Shown: positions 9,998 to 19,182 of the stretch, piece after piece
Numbering within the stretch: position 1 is the stretch's first letter
How the letters are laid out: every line of letters begins with the position of its first letter
Origin: a candidate division TM6 bacterium GW2011_GWF2_32_72
GTDB taxonomy: Bacteria; Babelota; Babeliae; Babelales; GWF2-32-72
Length of the DNA stretch: 64,000 bases
Assembly (NCBI GenBank): GCA_000989525.1
Contig: LBON01000001.1
Coordinates: forward strand, 112,306 to 176,305
Direction: 5' to 3'
Made by a program: the position numbers and the translations under genes
Notes under the pieces: generated by a model
The model's input: the letters and a program-made list of their open reading frames with translations, nothing else
Database searches by the model: none
Told to the model about the DNA's origin: nothing

Positions 9998-10735
9998 ATG
10001 AAAAATATTTTAAATGTTGCACGACGGGTAATTACTCAGCTTAAAGGTGACCCTAGATTTTTATCTTTAACATTAATAGCACCAACAATTGTGGTTTATT
10101 TTCTTAAACTTTTTATGGATACAATGCCTGACGGGTTTCCTGTTGCTCGATATGCAATTCCGATAGTTAGTTTTGTTGTTTTTTTTCTTTCTTTTTTGCT
10201 TTGTTCAATTGTTTTGGTACAAGAAAGAATGGTTGGAACTTTGGACAGATGTTTTGTAAATGGAGTTCGTAAAGTTGAGATTATCGCTGGTTATGTGCTT
10301 GGTTATACAATTCTTTCGTGTTTGGTTTCTGCGATTGTTCTTGCTCAATCGGTATATCTTTTTGAGTTGGAATATAATTTACATCAGCTGTTTTTATTAT
10401 TTATTATTATGTGCATGCTTTCTATTATTTCTGTTTTGTTCGGTATTTTTGCATCGACTTTTGCTCGAACAGAGGGGCATATTTTCCCGATTATTCCTAT
10501 TGTGATTTTACCATCTGTTTTTTTAACGGGATTATTGATGGATGCAGATTTATTGCCAAGAGTGGCTCAATGGATAGGAAGATTTTCTCCTCTATATTAT
10601 TCTAATAATTTAATTTACGAAGTAATCAGACCTGATGGCACACTTGTAGGTGTCTATGAAAATATTTGGTATTTGCTTGGTTTTGGTATAATTTTACTTT
10701 TTGTAAGTTCTTGGATTTTAAGGGATGTTGATTAG
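9998..10735 (+). CDS. ABC-2 type transporter permease
   Basis: This is the membrane partner of the upstream ATPase. Seen: 245 residues with six hydrophobic segments (about 22-40, 52-75, 102-125, 135-155, 165-185 and 222-240), and the family loop LVQERMVGTLDRCFVNGVRK after the second segment, which in ABC-2 permeases contacts the ATPase. The next conserved element is the FSPLYYSNNLIYE segment before the last helix, as in the YhgE/DrrB group. The gene ends 15 bases before a strong terminator, so the pair forms a two-gene transcript end. Confidence 0.88.
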   Translation: MKNILNVARRVITQLKGDPRFLSLTLIAPTIVVYFLKLFMDTMPDGFPVARYAIPIVSFVVFFLSFLLCSIVLVQERMVGTLDRCFVNGVRKVEIIAGYVLGYTILSCLVSAIVLAQSVYLFELEYNLHQLFLLFIIMCMLSIISVLFGIFASTFARTEGHIFPIIPIVILPSVFLTGLLMDADLLPRVAQWIGRFSPLYYSNNLIYEVIRPDGTLVGVYENIWYLLGFGIILLFVSSWILRDVD

Positions 10736-10750
10736 TTTAAATTGAGATTA

Positions 10751-10787
10751 AAAAAGAGTCGCTTGTTTTTGCAAGCGACTCTTTTTT
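10751..10787. terminator. Bidirectional intrinsic terminator
   Basis: A 15-bp perfect stem (AAAAAGAGTCGCTTG with its complement) around a 6-base loop has A-runs on one side and T-runs on the other. It sits between the ABC permease and the convergent 60-residue ORF and can serve both strands. Confidence 0.92.
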
Positions 10788-10801
10788 AATCTATTGAAAT
10801 C

Positions 10802-10984
10802 CTAATCTTTTTTTCTATTCCATTTTTTACGAGTGTATCTAATTATTGTAGCGATATATTCGGCGCCAAGATTCATGTTGCGCTTTGTATGATGCATTAG
10901 ATTTAGCCATGCTTGATGGAATTTTTCTTTGATTGCATGTTTATGTGTAACAGAAAAAAGTTCTTGAATTTTTTTGTTAACCAT
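10802..10984 (-). CDS. Small basic protein of unknown function (60 aa)
   Basis: I do not recognise it. Seen: a mostly helical, strongly basic protein with many His, Lys and Arg and a C-terminal RYTRKKWNRKKD tail. A GGGG ribosome-binding site lies about 8 bases before the ATG, and the gene fits exactly between the terminator on one side and a 71-base gap to the deoxynucleoside kinase on the other, which argues that it is real. It could bind nucleic acid or the ribosome, but that is only a guess from charge. Confidence 0.55.
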   Translation of the reverse strand: MVNKKIQELFSVTHKHAIKEKFHQAWLNLMHHTKRNMNLGAEYIATIIRYTRKKWNRKKD

Positions 10985-11055
10985 TTATAGCCCCTTTTTT
11001 TAGGTTAGTAATATTGTTTACACTACAAAAAAAGAGAATAGCTTTGCAATAAACT

Positions 11056-11778
11056 TTAAATATCTAACGATTTATTGAATATACCGCTTGTTTTTAAATT
11101 ATTTAAGTTTGTAAGCTTTTGTACCTGGGTTTCTTCAATAAATTTTTCAACCTTATTAAGGTGTTCTTGAAGTTTTAAGGTATGTTTATCAAAATTTTCA
11201 TTTACATTTAAAATTAATACAGGGATGTTCTGAAGTTCAGGTAAGACATTATATTTTTGAATTAAAAATTCTTCATGCCTTTTATTTATTTCTTTTAGAT
11301 ATTCAAGAGTAAGGCCATTTTCAGATGATCTGTTGCGCTTTAATACTCGTTCATAAGATTTTTCTGGAGAGACTTGAAGATAAATAAAACCCGTGGGTGT
11401 CTTGCATTTGCCAGGTACCATAAAATTAAACCACTCGTTATAGGCGAACCATTCAATAGGGTCTAAGAACTGATTTAAATATCCATTTTTTGCAAAACAA
11501 TAATTTCCTGAATAAACAGATCGTTCCGCGATGGAAATCCCTGGCATTTCTTGAATTGCAAGATGCTCTTTAACGCGATTTATCAATGAAAGGGTTTCTA
11601 GTGTGTAGGCCCAACGTTTTGGGGTTGTATAAAAACTTTCAAGTAAAGATTGTCCTTCCTTTTTTTTGTGCCATGTGTCGACAGGTTCTTGATGTACGGA
11701 ATATTGAGGTAAAAAAATTTTGATTAAATTTAAAAAGGTGCTTTTACCAGCACCGATATTGCCTTCGATAATGTACAT
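11056..11778 (-). CDS. Deoxynucleoside kinase
   Basis: It phosphorylates deoxynucleosides to their 5'-monophosphates with ATP, the first step of DNA-precursor salvage in the cytoplasm. Seen: P-loop GNIGAGKS at residues 6-13, the substrate-side EPVDTW motif, the AERSVYSG motif (the family 'DRS' or 'ERS' with its arginine), and a lid with RVLKRNR near residue 150. This is the pattern of the dCK/dGK/dAK family, not of type II thymidine kinase. The length of 240 residues is typical. The exact nucleoside cannot be read from the sequence. Confidence 0.88.
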   Translation of the reverse strand: MYIIEGNIGAGKSTFLNLIKIFLPQYSVHQEPVDTWHKKKEGQSLLESFYTTPKRWAYTLETLSLINRVKEHLAIQEMPGISIAERSVYSGNYCFAKNGYLNQFLDPIEWFAYNEWFNFMVPGKCKTPTGFIYLQVSPEKSYERVLKRNRSSENGLTLEYLKEINKRHEEFLIQKYNVLPELQNIPVLILNVNENFDKHTLKLQEHLNKVEKFIEETQVQKLTNLNNLKTSGIFNKSLDI

Positions 11779-11884
11779 ACAATCTTTCTGTATTAAATTT
11801 TTTACAACTTAATGGGTTAGAGTTAGTAAGTTTAAATGAGCTTTATATATAGCTCAACTAATTTTTGCTTTATGTGGATTAAAT

Positions 11885-13006
11885 CTAAATAATTTTTCTT
11901 AGAATTTGGGGGTAAAGATGGGTAATCATTTCAAGCGGTAGCGCATCCAATTTTTCAGACCAGTCATCTAGCCAAACACCAGGATAATTTCCTAATATTG
12001 TTGCGACATCACCTTCTTGAATATCTGGAAAGTCCGTCACGTCAATAGTTGTTAAGTTCATGCATATTTTTCCTACAATTGGCACAAGGTGGCCATTTAC
12101 AAGAATGTGACCCTTGTTGGAAAGACCATGGTTTAAGCCTTCCCAATAACCGATAGGTAATATTGCAAGCCTTGTTTTTCTTTTTGCTTGGAATGTGCGT
12201 TTGTAGCCAACAAATGTATCTGTTGAAATAGTTTTTGTTTGAATAATTCTGGATTTCCATTCAAGGACGGGTTTTAAAACTAGACCAGGATGTAATTTTG
12301 TAGATTTTTCTTTAACAAACTTAGACGACCAAATGCCATAAAGAGCTCTTCCTGTACGAATCATATTAACACTGTGTTGATGAGTTAATGTAGCTGAAGA
12401 ATTAGCACAATGTTTGATGGGGATATCAAAATTTAATGTTGATAGATTTGTTAATAAATTCTTGAATTTATTAGATTGTAATTCCGTATATTCCTGATTT
12501 TCTACCTCTGATTCTGCAAAATGAGTAAATATTCCAGCAATCAATATCCCATCTAATTGACGGGCATAATTTATGAATTCTAGTGCTTGATCAACTGGCA
12601 CGCCTAATCGGGAAAGACCGGTGTCTACTTTAATATGAATAGATGCTTTTGTATTAAGTTTGTTTGCAGCTAAGTTCAATTGATTAAGGGTATTTGTTTC
12701 ATAAACAGTGAGATCGATTTTATTTTTTATAGCTTCTTCAAGTGGTGCATCATTGTAACTCATAACTAAAATTGGCTTGGATATATTGTTTTTTCTTAGC
12801 TCTAGCGCTTCACTTAATCCGGCTGTGCAAAGATAACTTATGGCATCTAATTTATTTAGGATTGAGCTAATTTCAACAAGACCATGGCCATATGCATTGC
12901 TTTTAATTACTGCTGCAATTTGAACATTTTTGCCAATTATTTTTTTGACTTGATCGACATTGTGAATCAAGTTGGATTTGTTAAGTTCTATCCAAGTATT
13001 GATCAT
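11885..13006 (-). CDS. alr: Alanine racemase
   Basis: It makes D-alanine from L-alanine with pyridoxal phosphate for peptidoglycan. Seen: PLP lysine K35 in AAVIKSNAYGHG; TIM-barrel elements such as HIKVDTGLSRLG; the MIRTGRALYGI segment, with the arginine that holds the PLP ring nitrogen; the catalytic tyrosine in PIGYWEG; and GKICMN in the C-terminal beta domain. The length of 373 residues is usual. It is separated from its neighbours by more than 100 bases on each side and may have its own promoter. Together with murE and murJ it shows that the organism makes peptidoglycan. Confidence 0.95.
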   Translation of the reverse strand: MINTWIELNKSNLIHNVDQVKKIIGKNVQIAAVIKSNAYGHGLVEISSILNKLDAISYLCTAGLSEALELRKNNISKPILVMSYNDAPLEEAIKNKIDLTVYETNTLNQLNLAANKLNTKASIHIKVDTGLSRLGVPVDQALEFINYARQLDGILIAGIFTHFAESEVENQEYTELQSNKFKNLLTNLSTLNFDIPIKHCANSSATLTHQHSVNMIRTGRALYGIWSSKFVKEKSTKLHPGLVLKPVLEWKSRIIQTKTISTDTFVGYKRTFQAKRKTRLAILPIGYWEGLNHGLSNKGHILVNGHLVPIVGKICMNLTTIDVTDFPDIQEGDVATILGNYPGVWLDDWSEKLDALPLEMITHLYPQILRKII

Positions 13007-13096
13007 GTTGTTCTTCTTAATGTTATTGAGTTTAAAATTTAGATTTTGAGAATAAGTTTAGTTGAGATGGCACTTTTGTCTAGGTTAAAAATGGAC

Positions 13097-13131
13097 AAAA
13101 AAAGAGCCTCGCTTTTTTTAAGGGAGGCTCT
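13097..13131 (-). terminator. Intrinsic terminator for the 13149-14216 gene
   Basis: Read on the minus strand, an AGAGCCTC stem with an AT-rich loop is followed by a run of seven T. It begins 18 bases after the stop of the gene at 13149. Confidence 0.85.
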
Positions 13132-13148
13132 AAATTATAAGTCTTTTG

Positions 13149-14216
13149 TTACATTTTTTTTATTTTTAAAATTAATTCATCCTCTAAGAAGATGTAATTG
13201 ATCATTTTTTCATAAACCATATTAGATAAATCGGCTGTGTAGGTTGTTGTTTCATTATTAAGGGTAATTGATATTTCAAACTTTTGACTTAACCAGTTAG
13301 GTTTTGCTTTAAATCCGTTTAAAGAAAGACCTCCACCTGTTGTGTATAAATCATTACCGGCATCTATAAAGACTCTATGATTTTCTAATTTGGTGATAAG
13401 ATTTTCTATAGGCAGTGATATATAAATGTATTCATCTTTATCTTGAGAGTTTGCTTTGGATGGAGCTGGCAAGTCTTCTTTTTCACCTTCTAGCTTTATC
13501 TTTTTATCTGTTAAAGATTGTTCTACGCTTGGTTCATTGCTTGAAGCAGCCGTGTTTATACTTGTTTGTTCTGGCGTAGAATTATCAGCTTCATTTCTTT
13601 GTACTGAGTCTTGAATAATTGCTGGTTGTTGTTCGGTTTGTTCATTTTCTTGAATGGTGTTTATAGTTTCGTTGGCATTAGATTCAAAATCATCGTTTGA
13701 TGAAGATTCATTTGTTTTTTGGGGCCACAAGCCTATTACTGCGGCTGTAATAGCTGTAATAACAACACCAGCGGTTACAAGAGCTGTTGTATTTGAAATG
13801 GAACATGGACTAGAGTCATTTTTAGTCTTAACTAACTCGCCATTGATTATTAGTTTGACGGCATTGTTTTCAATAATTATTTGTGCTTTTTTTTCGTCAA
13901 GATTTTTAAGAGTTATTTCTATGGATTTTTCTTGGCCATTGAATATTATTGTTGCTCTTAAATTTGTTTCCCATTCTTGATTGTCCCAATTTAATTTACA
14001 TTTAAGGGTATTTGCTGAAAAGCTTTCACCAATGAACATTTTTCCACCAAGATGCATTCCATTTTGTTCTATTGTTTTTTTAATTCCATTAAAATGGAAT
14101 GTGATTATAGTTTGGTTGCCTTTTTGCGTTGCACTTACGCCTCCCCAACCAAATATTGTTGTTGGGTTTAATATTCCTAGTGTTAAGACGGCCGTTAAAA
14201 ATAACCACTTTTTCAT
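13149..14216 (-). CDS. Exported protein with a duplicated beta domain and a central membrane segment
   Basis: I do not recognise it. Seen: a signal peptide (residues 1-23), a first beta-rich domain (about 25-130), a hydrophobic segment (about 143-167), a low-complexity Ser/Glu/Asn/Gln-rich linker (about 170-260), and a second beta-rich domain (about 265-355). The two domains share a pattern: a glycine-rich start, a K-x-NW turn (KLNWDNQEW and KPNWLSQKF), then several beta strands. If the middle segment crosses the membrane, the two domains lie on opposite sides; if it is buried, both are periplasmic. The start is supported by AAGGAG. It is divergent from rlmB. Confidence 0.65.
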   Translation of the reverse strand: MKKWLFLTAVLTLGILNPTTIFGWGGVSATQKGNQTIITFHFNGIKKTIEQNGMHLGGKMFIGESFSANTLKCKLNWDNQEWETNLRATIIFNGQEKSIEITLKNLDEKKAQIIIENNAVKLIINGELVKTKNDSSPCSISNTTALVTAGVVITAITAAVIGLWPQKTNESSSNDDFESNANETINTIQENEQTEQQPAIIQDSVQRNEADNSTPEQTSINTAASSNEPSVEQSLTDKKIKLEGEKEDLPAPSKANSQDKDEYIYISLPIENLITKLENHRVFIDAGNDLYTTGGGLSLNGFKAKPNWLSQKFEISITLNNETTTYTADLSNMVYEKMINYIFLEDELILKIKKM

Positions 14217-14330
14217 GGTTTACTCCTTGGTTTAGGTTAAAAATAAAAAATAATTGGTCCAATTATATCAGGCTTTTTCTTATCTTCAAGCTGTGTTATC
14301 CTTAAATAATAATTTTTTAGGAGTAATTTT

Positions 14331-15065
14331 ATGAAAAAAAATAGTAAAAACTTACAAGGTGAGTTGGTTTTTGGAGTCCATGCGATTGTTGAGCTTATTA
14401 AGGCAAAGCGTCGTAAGATAACGCATATTTATACAACAGATCCAGAGCCAAAGGCTTGGAAAGAAATTGCAGGAATTATGCCCAAACATTTGGGTCCTCA
14501 ATATGTAAAAAAAGATGTTCTTACTCGAATGGCAGGAACGGATGATCATCAGGGCATCGTTGCGTTTGCCTCACCATTTCAGTTTAGAAAAAAGTTTTTT
14601 GATGTAACTAAGCAGACATTTCTTCTAATGCTGGATGGCATCCAGGATGTAAGAAACCTTGGGGCTATTTTGCGGTCAGCTTATTGTACAGGTGTTGAGG
14701 GAGTGATTTTAACAGAAAAAAACTCAGCTTCTATGACTGGAGCGTGTATTAAGGCTTCTGCAGGACTTGCCGAGTATATGGAAATTTATATTGCTCCATC
14801 GGCAAAAGCAGCAATTGTTGAGCTTAAAGCAGCTGGTTATAATATTTATTTAACAACATTTGATGGAAAAGATGCTTCAAAAGTGACATATAAAGCACCT
14901 CTTTGTGTTGTGATAGGCAATGAAGCTATTGGTGTATCTAAAGACATTTTAAATTCTGGTGAAAAAATTACACTTCCTCAAAAAAGTTCAGATATTTCTT
15001 ACAATGCATCGGTTGCTTCCGGCATTTCGTTATTTTTAATATCGAATCAATTAGGCAAAATATAA
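14331..15065 (+). CDS. rlmB: 23S rRNA 2'-O-methyltransferase (SpoU/TrmH family)
   Basis: RlmB methylates the ribose of G2251 in 23S rRNA. Seen: an N-terminal substrate-binding domain (VFGVHAIVELI), then the SPOUT knot with its three motifs: DGIQDVRNLGAILRSA (motif 1, with N and R), VVIGNEAIGVS (motif 2), and LPQKSSDISYNASVASGI (motif 3). The length of 244 residues is standard. The start has a TAGGAG site. A TrmH-like enzyme acting on tRNA cannot be fully excluded, but the N-terminal domain favours RlmB. Confidence 0.88.
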   Translation: MKKNSKNLQGELVFGVHAIVELIKAKRRKITHIYTTDPEPKAWKEIAGIMPKHLGPQYVKKDVLTRMAGTDDHQGIVAFASPFQFRKKFFDVTKQTFLLMLDGIQDVRNLGAILRSAYCTGVEGVILTEKNSASMTGACIKASAGLAEYMEIYIAPSAKAAIVELKAAGYNIYLTTFDGKDASKVTYKAPLCVVIGNEAIGVSKDILNSGEKITLPQKSSDISYNASVASGISLFLISNQLGKI

Positions 15066-15190
15066 TATAATTCATTAGGTTTTTTTGTATTTGTTGGTGA
15101 TTAATTAGGCTTTTAGAGCTGTTTTTAATTAAATAGTATGTTTGACCATTTAGTTATCATCGGTTGTTAAAAAATCATGTTTTTCCACTT

Positions 15191-15257
15191 TTGACAGGTT
15201 TAATTTAGTTTTAAATTAAAATTGTTGACTATTTTTACCTAAAAATATTATTAATAT
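15191..15257 (+). promoter_or_regulatory. Candidate promoter(s) for the ftsQ-ftsA-ftsZ group
   Basis: In the 274-base gap after rlmB there is a TTGACA (15191) and a TTGACT (15225). The second is followed after 17 bases by TTATTA and then TAATAT. These are sigma-70-like hexamers upstream of the division genes. In such AT-rich DNA chance matches are common, so this is only a suggestion. Confidence 0.35.
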
Positions 15258-15339
15258 TAATGATTAACTTAAAGTGTTAATCAATACTTACTAGGTAGGG
15301 CTAGTGAGTTGAGAGTAAAGAAAGTTGGTTGGGGGAAAG

Positions 15340-16056
15340 ATGAAACTTAGGGGCATAATTTTAATACTAATCTTGATGTTAGCCTTGATTACATGGGGCG
15401 CAGTAAAGATTAAAAACATTGCATGCATGGTTAACGATTGCAACATAGAAGTTGAGTCGGTTTTGTCTATTAATTATCAAAAAAAAATTAAAGAATTTAT
15501 TCAAAATAATCAAAATTTAATTTCAAAAAAAAATCAATTTGCGTCTCAAATTCAAGAATTATTTCCTGCAGTTCTAGATGTTTCTATTTTTTCAAAAAGG
15601 CCTGGTAGTTGGGAAATCGCGGTTAAATCTTTTGATCCTATGATAAAAGTTGGTGACCAATTTATTTTGAGTAAAAATGGTCAGTTGTTTGAAAGGGATG
15701 CTTTTGCTGAAGATGTTATTCAGAAGTTGAATCCTGTTTATCTTGCTTTTGGTGAATCTGTCCAAAACTTAGAACTGGATAAATTTTTTGGATTTGTGAA
15801 AGAGTTAGCGCCAAGTGTTTTTGAAGATTATGAAATTGTTTGGGTTGATCAACATAATATTTTTTTGTCAGATAAAAATAATAAAAAAATCAATTTACTT
15901 TGTGGTTTTGATCAAAAGTTGGATGAGAATTTTTTTAAAAGAAAATTTGATGTTGTTATGCAAAATGAAGAAGAGATTAAAAAATTTAGAGCAGCATGGG
16001 TTATAGACACAAGATTTAAAAATCAAATAGTTTTTTTTAAAAAGGGCGTCCCTTAG
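15340..16056 (+). CDS. ftsQ: FtsQ/DivIB-like cell-division protein
   Basis: FtsQ is a single-pass inner-membrane protein that links early and late parts of the divisome. Seen: a short basic cytoplasmic tail, one membrane helix (about residues 5-22) and a roughly 215-residue periplasmic part with a POTRA-like start. The sequence itself is poorly conserved; the call rests on topology, length and position directly before ftsA and ftsZ, where FtsQ normally lies. I prefer the ATG at 15340 to the TTG at 15325 because the GGGGG site fits it better and it gives a clean membrane helix. Confidence 0.6.
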   Translation: MKLRGIILILILMLALITWGAVKIKNIACMVNDCNIEVESVLSINYQKKIKEFIQNNQNLISKKNQFASQIQELFPAVLDVSIFSKRPGSWEIAVKSFDPMIKVGDQFILSKNGQLFERDAFAEDVIQKLNPVYLAFGESVQNLELDKFFGFVKELAPSVFEDYEIVWVDQHNIFLSDKNNKKINLLCGFDQKLDENFFKRKFDVVMQNEEEIKKFRAAWVIDTRFKNQIVFFKKGVP

Positions 16057-16124
16057 TACTAAATTTTTATACATGTTCATTCGGGATGATTATAGGGTTA
16101 AGCAAAAAAGGGGAGGAATGGGAG

Positions 16125-17363
16125 ATGAAAGCAAATGTTAGGTTTGCAGAAAGAATGTGGGCCGCCATAGATGTTGGAACTACAAAGATTTGTGTTTTGA
16201 TAGCAAAGCAATTGGGTGAAGATAGTTTTGACATAATTGGTTTAGGTACAGCACCTTCAGATGGTTTAAAAAAGGGTGTTGTGATCAATGTTACTAAGGC
16301 GGTTGAATCTATTTCTGTAGCAATAAAAGAAGCCGAATTAATGGCTGGAATAAAATTAGAATCTGCTTATGTGGGTATTTCTGGGGCTCATATCAAATCT
16401 GTAAATTCAACAGGTATGATTCCAATTAAGGGTGGACGAATATCAAAGAGTGATATTACCAAAGTTATTGAATCTGCTCAGGCAATTCCAATAGCAGACG
16501 GTCAACAAATTTTACATGTAATGCCACAACATTACATTATCGATGGACAAGAGCCAATTTTGGACCCTGTGGGAATGCATGGTGTGCGCCTTGAATCTAG
16601 TGTTCATATTATTACTGGAGCCGTAACTTCTGTACAAAATTTAATAAAGTGTTGCGAAATGTCAGGGGTAATGGTTAGTAATGTAATTCTAGAACAACTA
16701 GCTTCGGCAGATGCGGTATTAAGTGAAGATGAAAAGGAGTTGGGAGTCGCTGTCTTAGATATTGGCGGTGGAACTTCTGATTTAGCTGTTTATCAAAATG
16801 GGAGTATAAGGCACACAATGGTATTACCAGTTGCAGGAAATCATTTTACGAATGACTTAGCCATAGGTCTTAAAACAACTATAGAAAATGCAATTAAAGT
16901 TAAACATGAATACGGCTCAGTTATTATGGACTCAGAAACAAGTATGCTTGAACTTGAAATTGAAAAAGTTCATGGATCTGAGTTGCAAACGGTGTATCAG
17001 GAAATGTTGGTAAAAATTTTAAGACCACGTGCTTGTGAACTTCTTTCACTTGTTAACAATGAAATTCATTCTAAAAAGCTAAAAAGATTTATTCCTTCAG
17101 GATTTGTAATCACTGGTGGAGGTTCTTTACTTTACGGAATGGAGAAGTTGGCGGGTGAAATTTTGGGTACGAATGTAAGAATTGGTAGTCCAAAAATGGG
17201 ATTTAGTTCTCCAAGAATTTTAAATAGCCCTATTTACGCAACTTCATACGGTTTGCTAGTGCATGCATTAAAAAAAGAAGCATTAGGTTCGAATGGTTTG
17301 TCTGCTCCGTTGGTTTCAAAAGTTTTTGAATGTATGAGGTCATGGGTGGCAGACTTTTTTTAA
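16125..17363 (+). CDS. ftsA: Cell-division protein FtsA
   Basis: FtsA is an actin-like ATPase that tethers FtsZ filaments to the membrane. Seen: phosphate-1 motif AIDVGTTKICVLIA, the 1C domain in the first third (AYVGISGAHIKS), phosphate-2 motif VLDIGGGTSDLA, and the adenosine motif VITGGGSLLYGM. The C-terminal end VFECMRSWVADFF is a short amphipathic helix, the usual membrane anchor. I place the start at 16125, not at the ATG at 16086, because GGGAGG lies 8 bases before 16125. It is followed by ftsZ after 57 bases. Confidence 0.95.
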   Translation: MKANVRFAERMWAAIDVGTTKICVLIAKQLGEDSFDIIGLGTAPSDGLKKGVVINVTKAVESISVAIKEAELMAGIKLESAYVGISGAHIKSVNSTGMIPIKGGRISKSDITKVIESAQAIPIADGQQILHVMPQHYIIDGQEPILDPVGMHGVRLESSVHIITGAVTSVQNLIKCCEMSGVMVSNVILEQLASADAVLSEDEKELGVAVLDIGGGTSDLAVYQNGSIRHTMVLPVAGNHFTNDLAIGLKTTIENAIKVKHEYGSVIMDSETSMLELEIEKVHGSELQTVYQEMLVKILRPRACELLSLVNNEIHSKKLKRFIPSGFVITGGGSLLYGMEKLAGEILGTNVRIGSPKMGFSSPRILNSPIYATSYGLLVHALKKEALGSNGLSAPLVSKVFECMRSWVADFF

Positions 17364-17420
17364 TTCATTTGTTCAGGTGAAATTGGGTAAATAAGCCTGA
17401 TAATTAAAAAAGGGAGCGTC

Positions 17421-18707
17421 ATGATAGAGCTAGATATGACGACAATCAAAGAGGCAAAGCAAGAACAAAAAAAACTTGCATCCATAAAGGTTGTTGGCGT
17501 GGGTGGGGCTGGGGGCAATACTGTAAATAGCATGCTTGAATCAGATTGTGGCGGAATAGATTATATTTTAATTAATTCCGACTTACAGGCATTGGAAAGA
17601 TCTAATGTTAAAAACAAGATTCAAGTTGGAGTAAAGTCAACAAAAGGGTTAGGAACGGGTGCCAATCCGGAGCTTGGGAAAAAAGCAGCAGAAGAAGATT
17701 TAGAAAAAGTCATGACAGCTATTGGTGATGCTGAAATTGTGTTTTTAACCGCTGGTATGGGTGGTGGAACTGGTTCAGGCGCTCTTCCTGTTATTGCAGA
17801 AGCGTTGCATGAAAGAGGTATATTATCTGTTGCGGTTGTAACTAAGCCTTTTGTTTTTGAAGGAAAACGTAGGTCAGATGTTGCAGAATCCGCAATTAAA
17901 AAAGTTAGAGAATTTGTAGATACTTTAATAATTGTTCCAAATCAAAGACTTTTGGACGTTGTTGAACATAAAGTTTCAATGCTTAATGCATTTTCTATGA
18001 TTAACGATGTTTTGATACAATCTGTTCGTGGAATTTCCGATATAATTACTAAATCAGGTCATATAAATGTCGATTTTGCGGATGTCCGTGCAATTATGAA
18101 AGATATGGGTCTTGCTGTTTTGGGTACGGGACGTGCATCTGGTCCAGATCGTGCTTTTGATGCGACCATGCAGGCTATATCATCTCCTTTACTTGAAAAT
18201 ATGAGTATTGAAGGTGCACATGGTGTTCTTATAAATATTACGGGTAGCGCAGATCTTGGATTACATGAAATTAGCGAGGCCGCATCTCTTATTTATGAAC
18301 AGGCTGCCAAAGATGCCAACATAATTTTGGGTTCTGTAATTGATGAATCATTAAAAGATGAAATTCAGGTTACAGTGATTGCTACAGGATTTGAAAAAGA
18401 TCTTATTGTAGAAGAAGTAAAAGCCGCACCAGCAAAAAAAGTAACTGAAGTTAAAGAAGTTTCATTCATTCAAGAAAGAAATATACAAGAAAAAGTTATG
18501 CATGATGAAATTAAAAAAACTTATCCAGAAAGAACTTCGACAGATATTTTTTCTGTACAAAGTAAAGAAAAAATGACTGCTGATATAGTAGATGTTGAAT
18601 TAAAATCTCAGACAACAGCAAAAGAAATTGAAAACTTGGAAATTGACATGGATGATTTGGATATTCCAACATTCATGAGAGAAGATCAAGGTTCTTCCGA
18701 ACTTTAA
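17421..18707 (+). CDS. ftsZ: Cell-division protein FtsZ
   Basis: FtsZ is the tubulin-like GTPase that forms the division ring. Seen: GVGGAGGNTVNSM at the N-terminal nucleotide site, the tubulin signature GMGGGTGSG at about residues 112-120, the T7-loop region NVDFADVRAIMKDMG, a variable linker of about 90 residues, and a C-terminal peptide DLDIPTFMRE that matches the FtsA-binding tail (D/E-IPxFLR). The length of 428 residues is normal. The start has a GGGAG site. A terminator follows right after the stop. Confidence 0.98.
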   Translation: MIELDMTTIKEAKQEQKKLASIKVVGVGGAGGNTVNSMLESDCGGIDYILINSDLQALERSNVKNKIQVGVKSTKGLGTGANPELGKKAAEEDLEKVMTAIGDAEIVFLTAGMGGGTGSGALPVIAEALHERGILSVAVVTKPFVFEGKRRSDVAESAIKKVREFVDTLIIVPNQRLLDVVEHKVSMLNAFSMINDVLIQSVRGISDIITKSGHINVDFADVRAIMKDMGLAVLGTGRASGPDRAFDATMQAISSPLLENMSIEGAHGVLINITGSADLGLHEISEAASLIYEQAAKDANIILGSVIDESLKDEIQVTVIATGFEKDLIVEEVKAAPAKKVTEVKEVSFIQERNIQEKVMHDEIKKTYPERTSTDIFSVQSKEKMTADIVDVELKSQTTAKEIENLEIDMDDLDIPTFMREDQGSSEL

Positions 18708-18722
18708 TTAAGAATCCTTTTT

Positions 18723-18760
18723 AAGGGCGTGGCTTTTTTTAAAGCTGCGTCCTTGTTTTT
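18723..18760 (+). terminator. Intrinsic terminator after ftsZ
   Basis: A 14-bp stem with several G-T pairs (AAGGGCGTGGCTTT against AAAGCTGCGTCCTT), a TTTT loop and a following T-run. It overlaps the end of the convergent Nudix gene. Confidence 0.8.
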
Positions 18761-19179
18761 GATGTTAAAAATTTATCCGCATTTTTTAATAATTTTTTTG
18801 CATTATCATAAGTTAATTGCATTAGGGCTTGATTCAATGGTAGCCATTTAAAATCAATATGCTCAGGAGAGAGTTTTACATCTTGAGAGGTCGTTTCTCC
18901 CAAAAAGAAGGTGACCTCTTTTTTAATTAGTTTATTTTCAGGATATTTAAAAAAATATTCAAATTTTTCTTTGAACCCTGGGATTAATGTTGCCTTTAAA
19001 TTTGTTTCTTCTTTGAGTTCGCGATGGGCTGTAATTTCTGATGTTTCACCATTTTCCATTTTTCCTTTGGGAAAATCCCAATGACCACTCGTGTAGTGTA
19101 AAATTAAATATAGAATTTGATTTTCTTGTTTGTAAAAAGTTACAACTCCTGCAGAAAATTGTCTGATTAAATTTGTCAT
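18739..19179 (-). CDS. Nudix hydrolase (Ap4A hydrolase-like)
   Basis: Nudix enzymes split nucleoside diphosphates linked to another group. Seen: a Nudix box beginning GKMENGE and ending RELKEETNL, with the catalytic REL-x-EE intact; the usual glycine near the end of the box is asparagine here. The SAGVVTFYK start and WDFPKGKMENGE context resemble bacterial and eukaryotic diadenosine tetraphosphate hydrolases. The length of 146 residues fits. It is the last gene of the minus-strand run alaS-ABC-murJ-nudix, 3 bases after murJ. Confidence 0.85.
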   Translation of the reverse strand: MTNLIRQFSAGVVTFYKQENQILYLILHYTSGHWDFPKGKMENGETSEITAHRELKEETNLKATLIPGFKEKFEYFFKYPENKLIKKEVTFFLGETTSQDVKLSPEHIDFKWLPLNQALMQLTYDNAKKLLKNADKFLTSKTRTQL

Positions 19180-19182
19180 TGT

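Noticed and set aside
10260..10605. Two plus-strand frames inside the ABC-2 permease
   Set aside because: Other-frame shadows of a hydrophobic protein; the permease frame has the family motifs.
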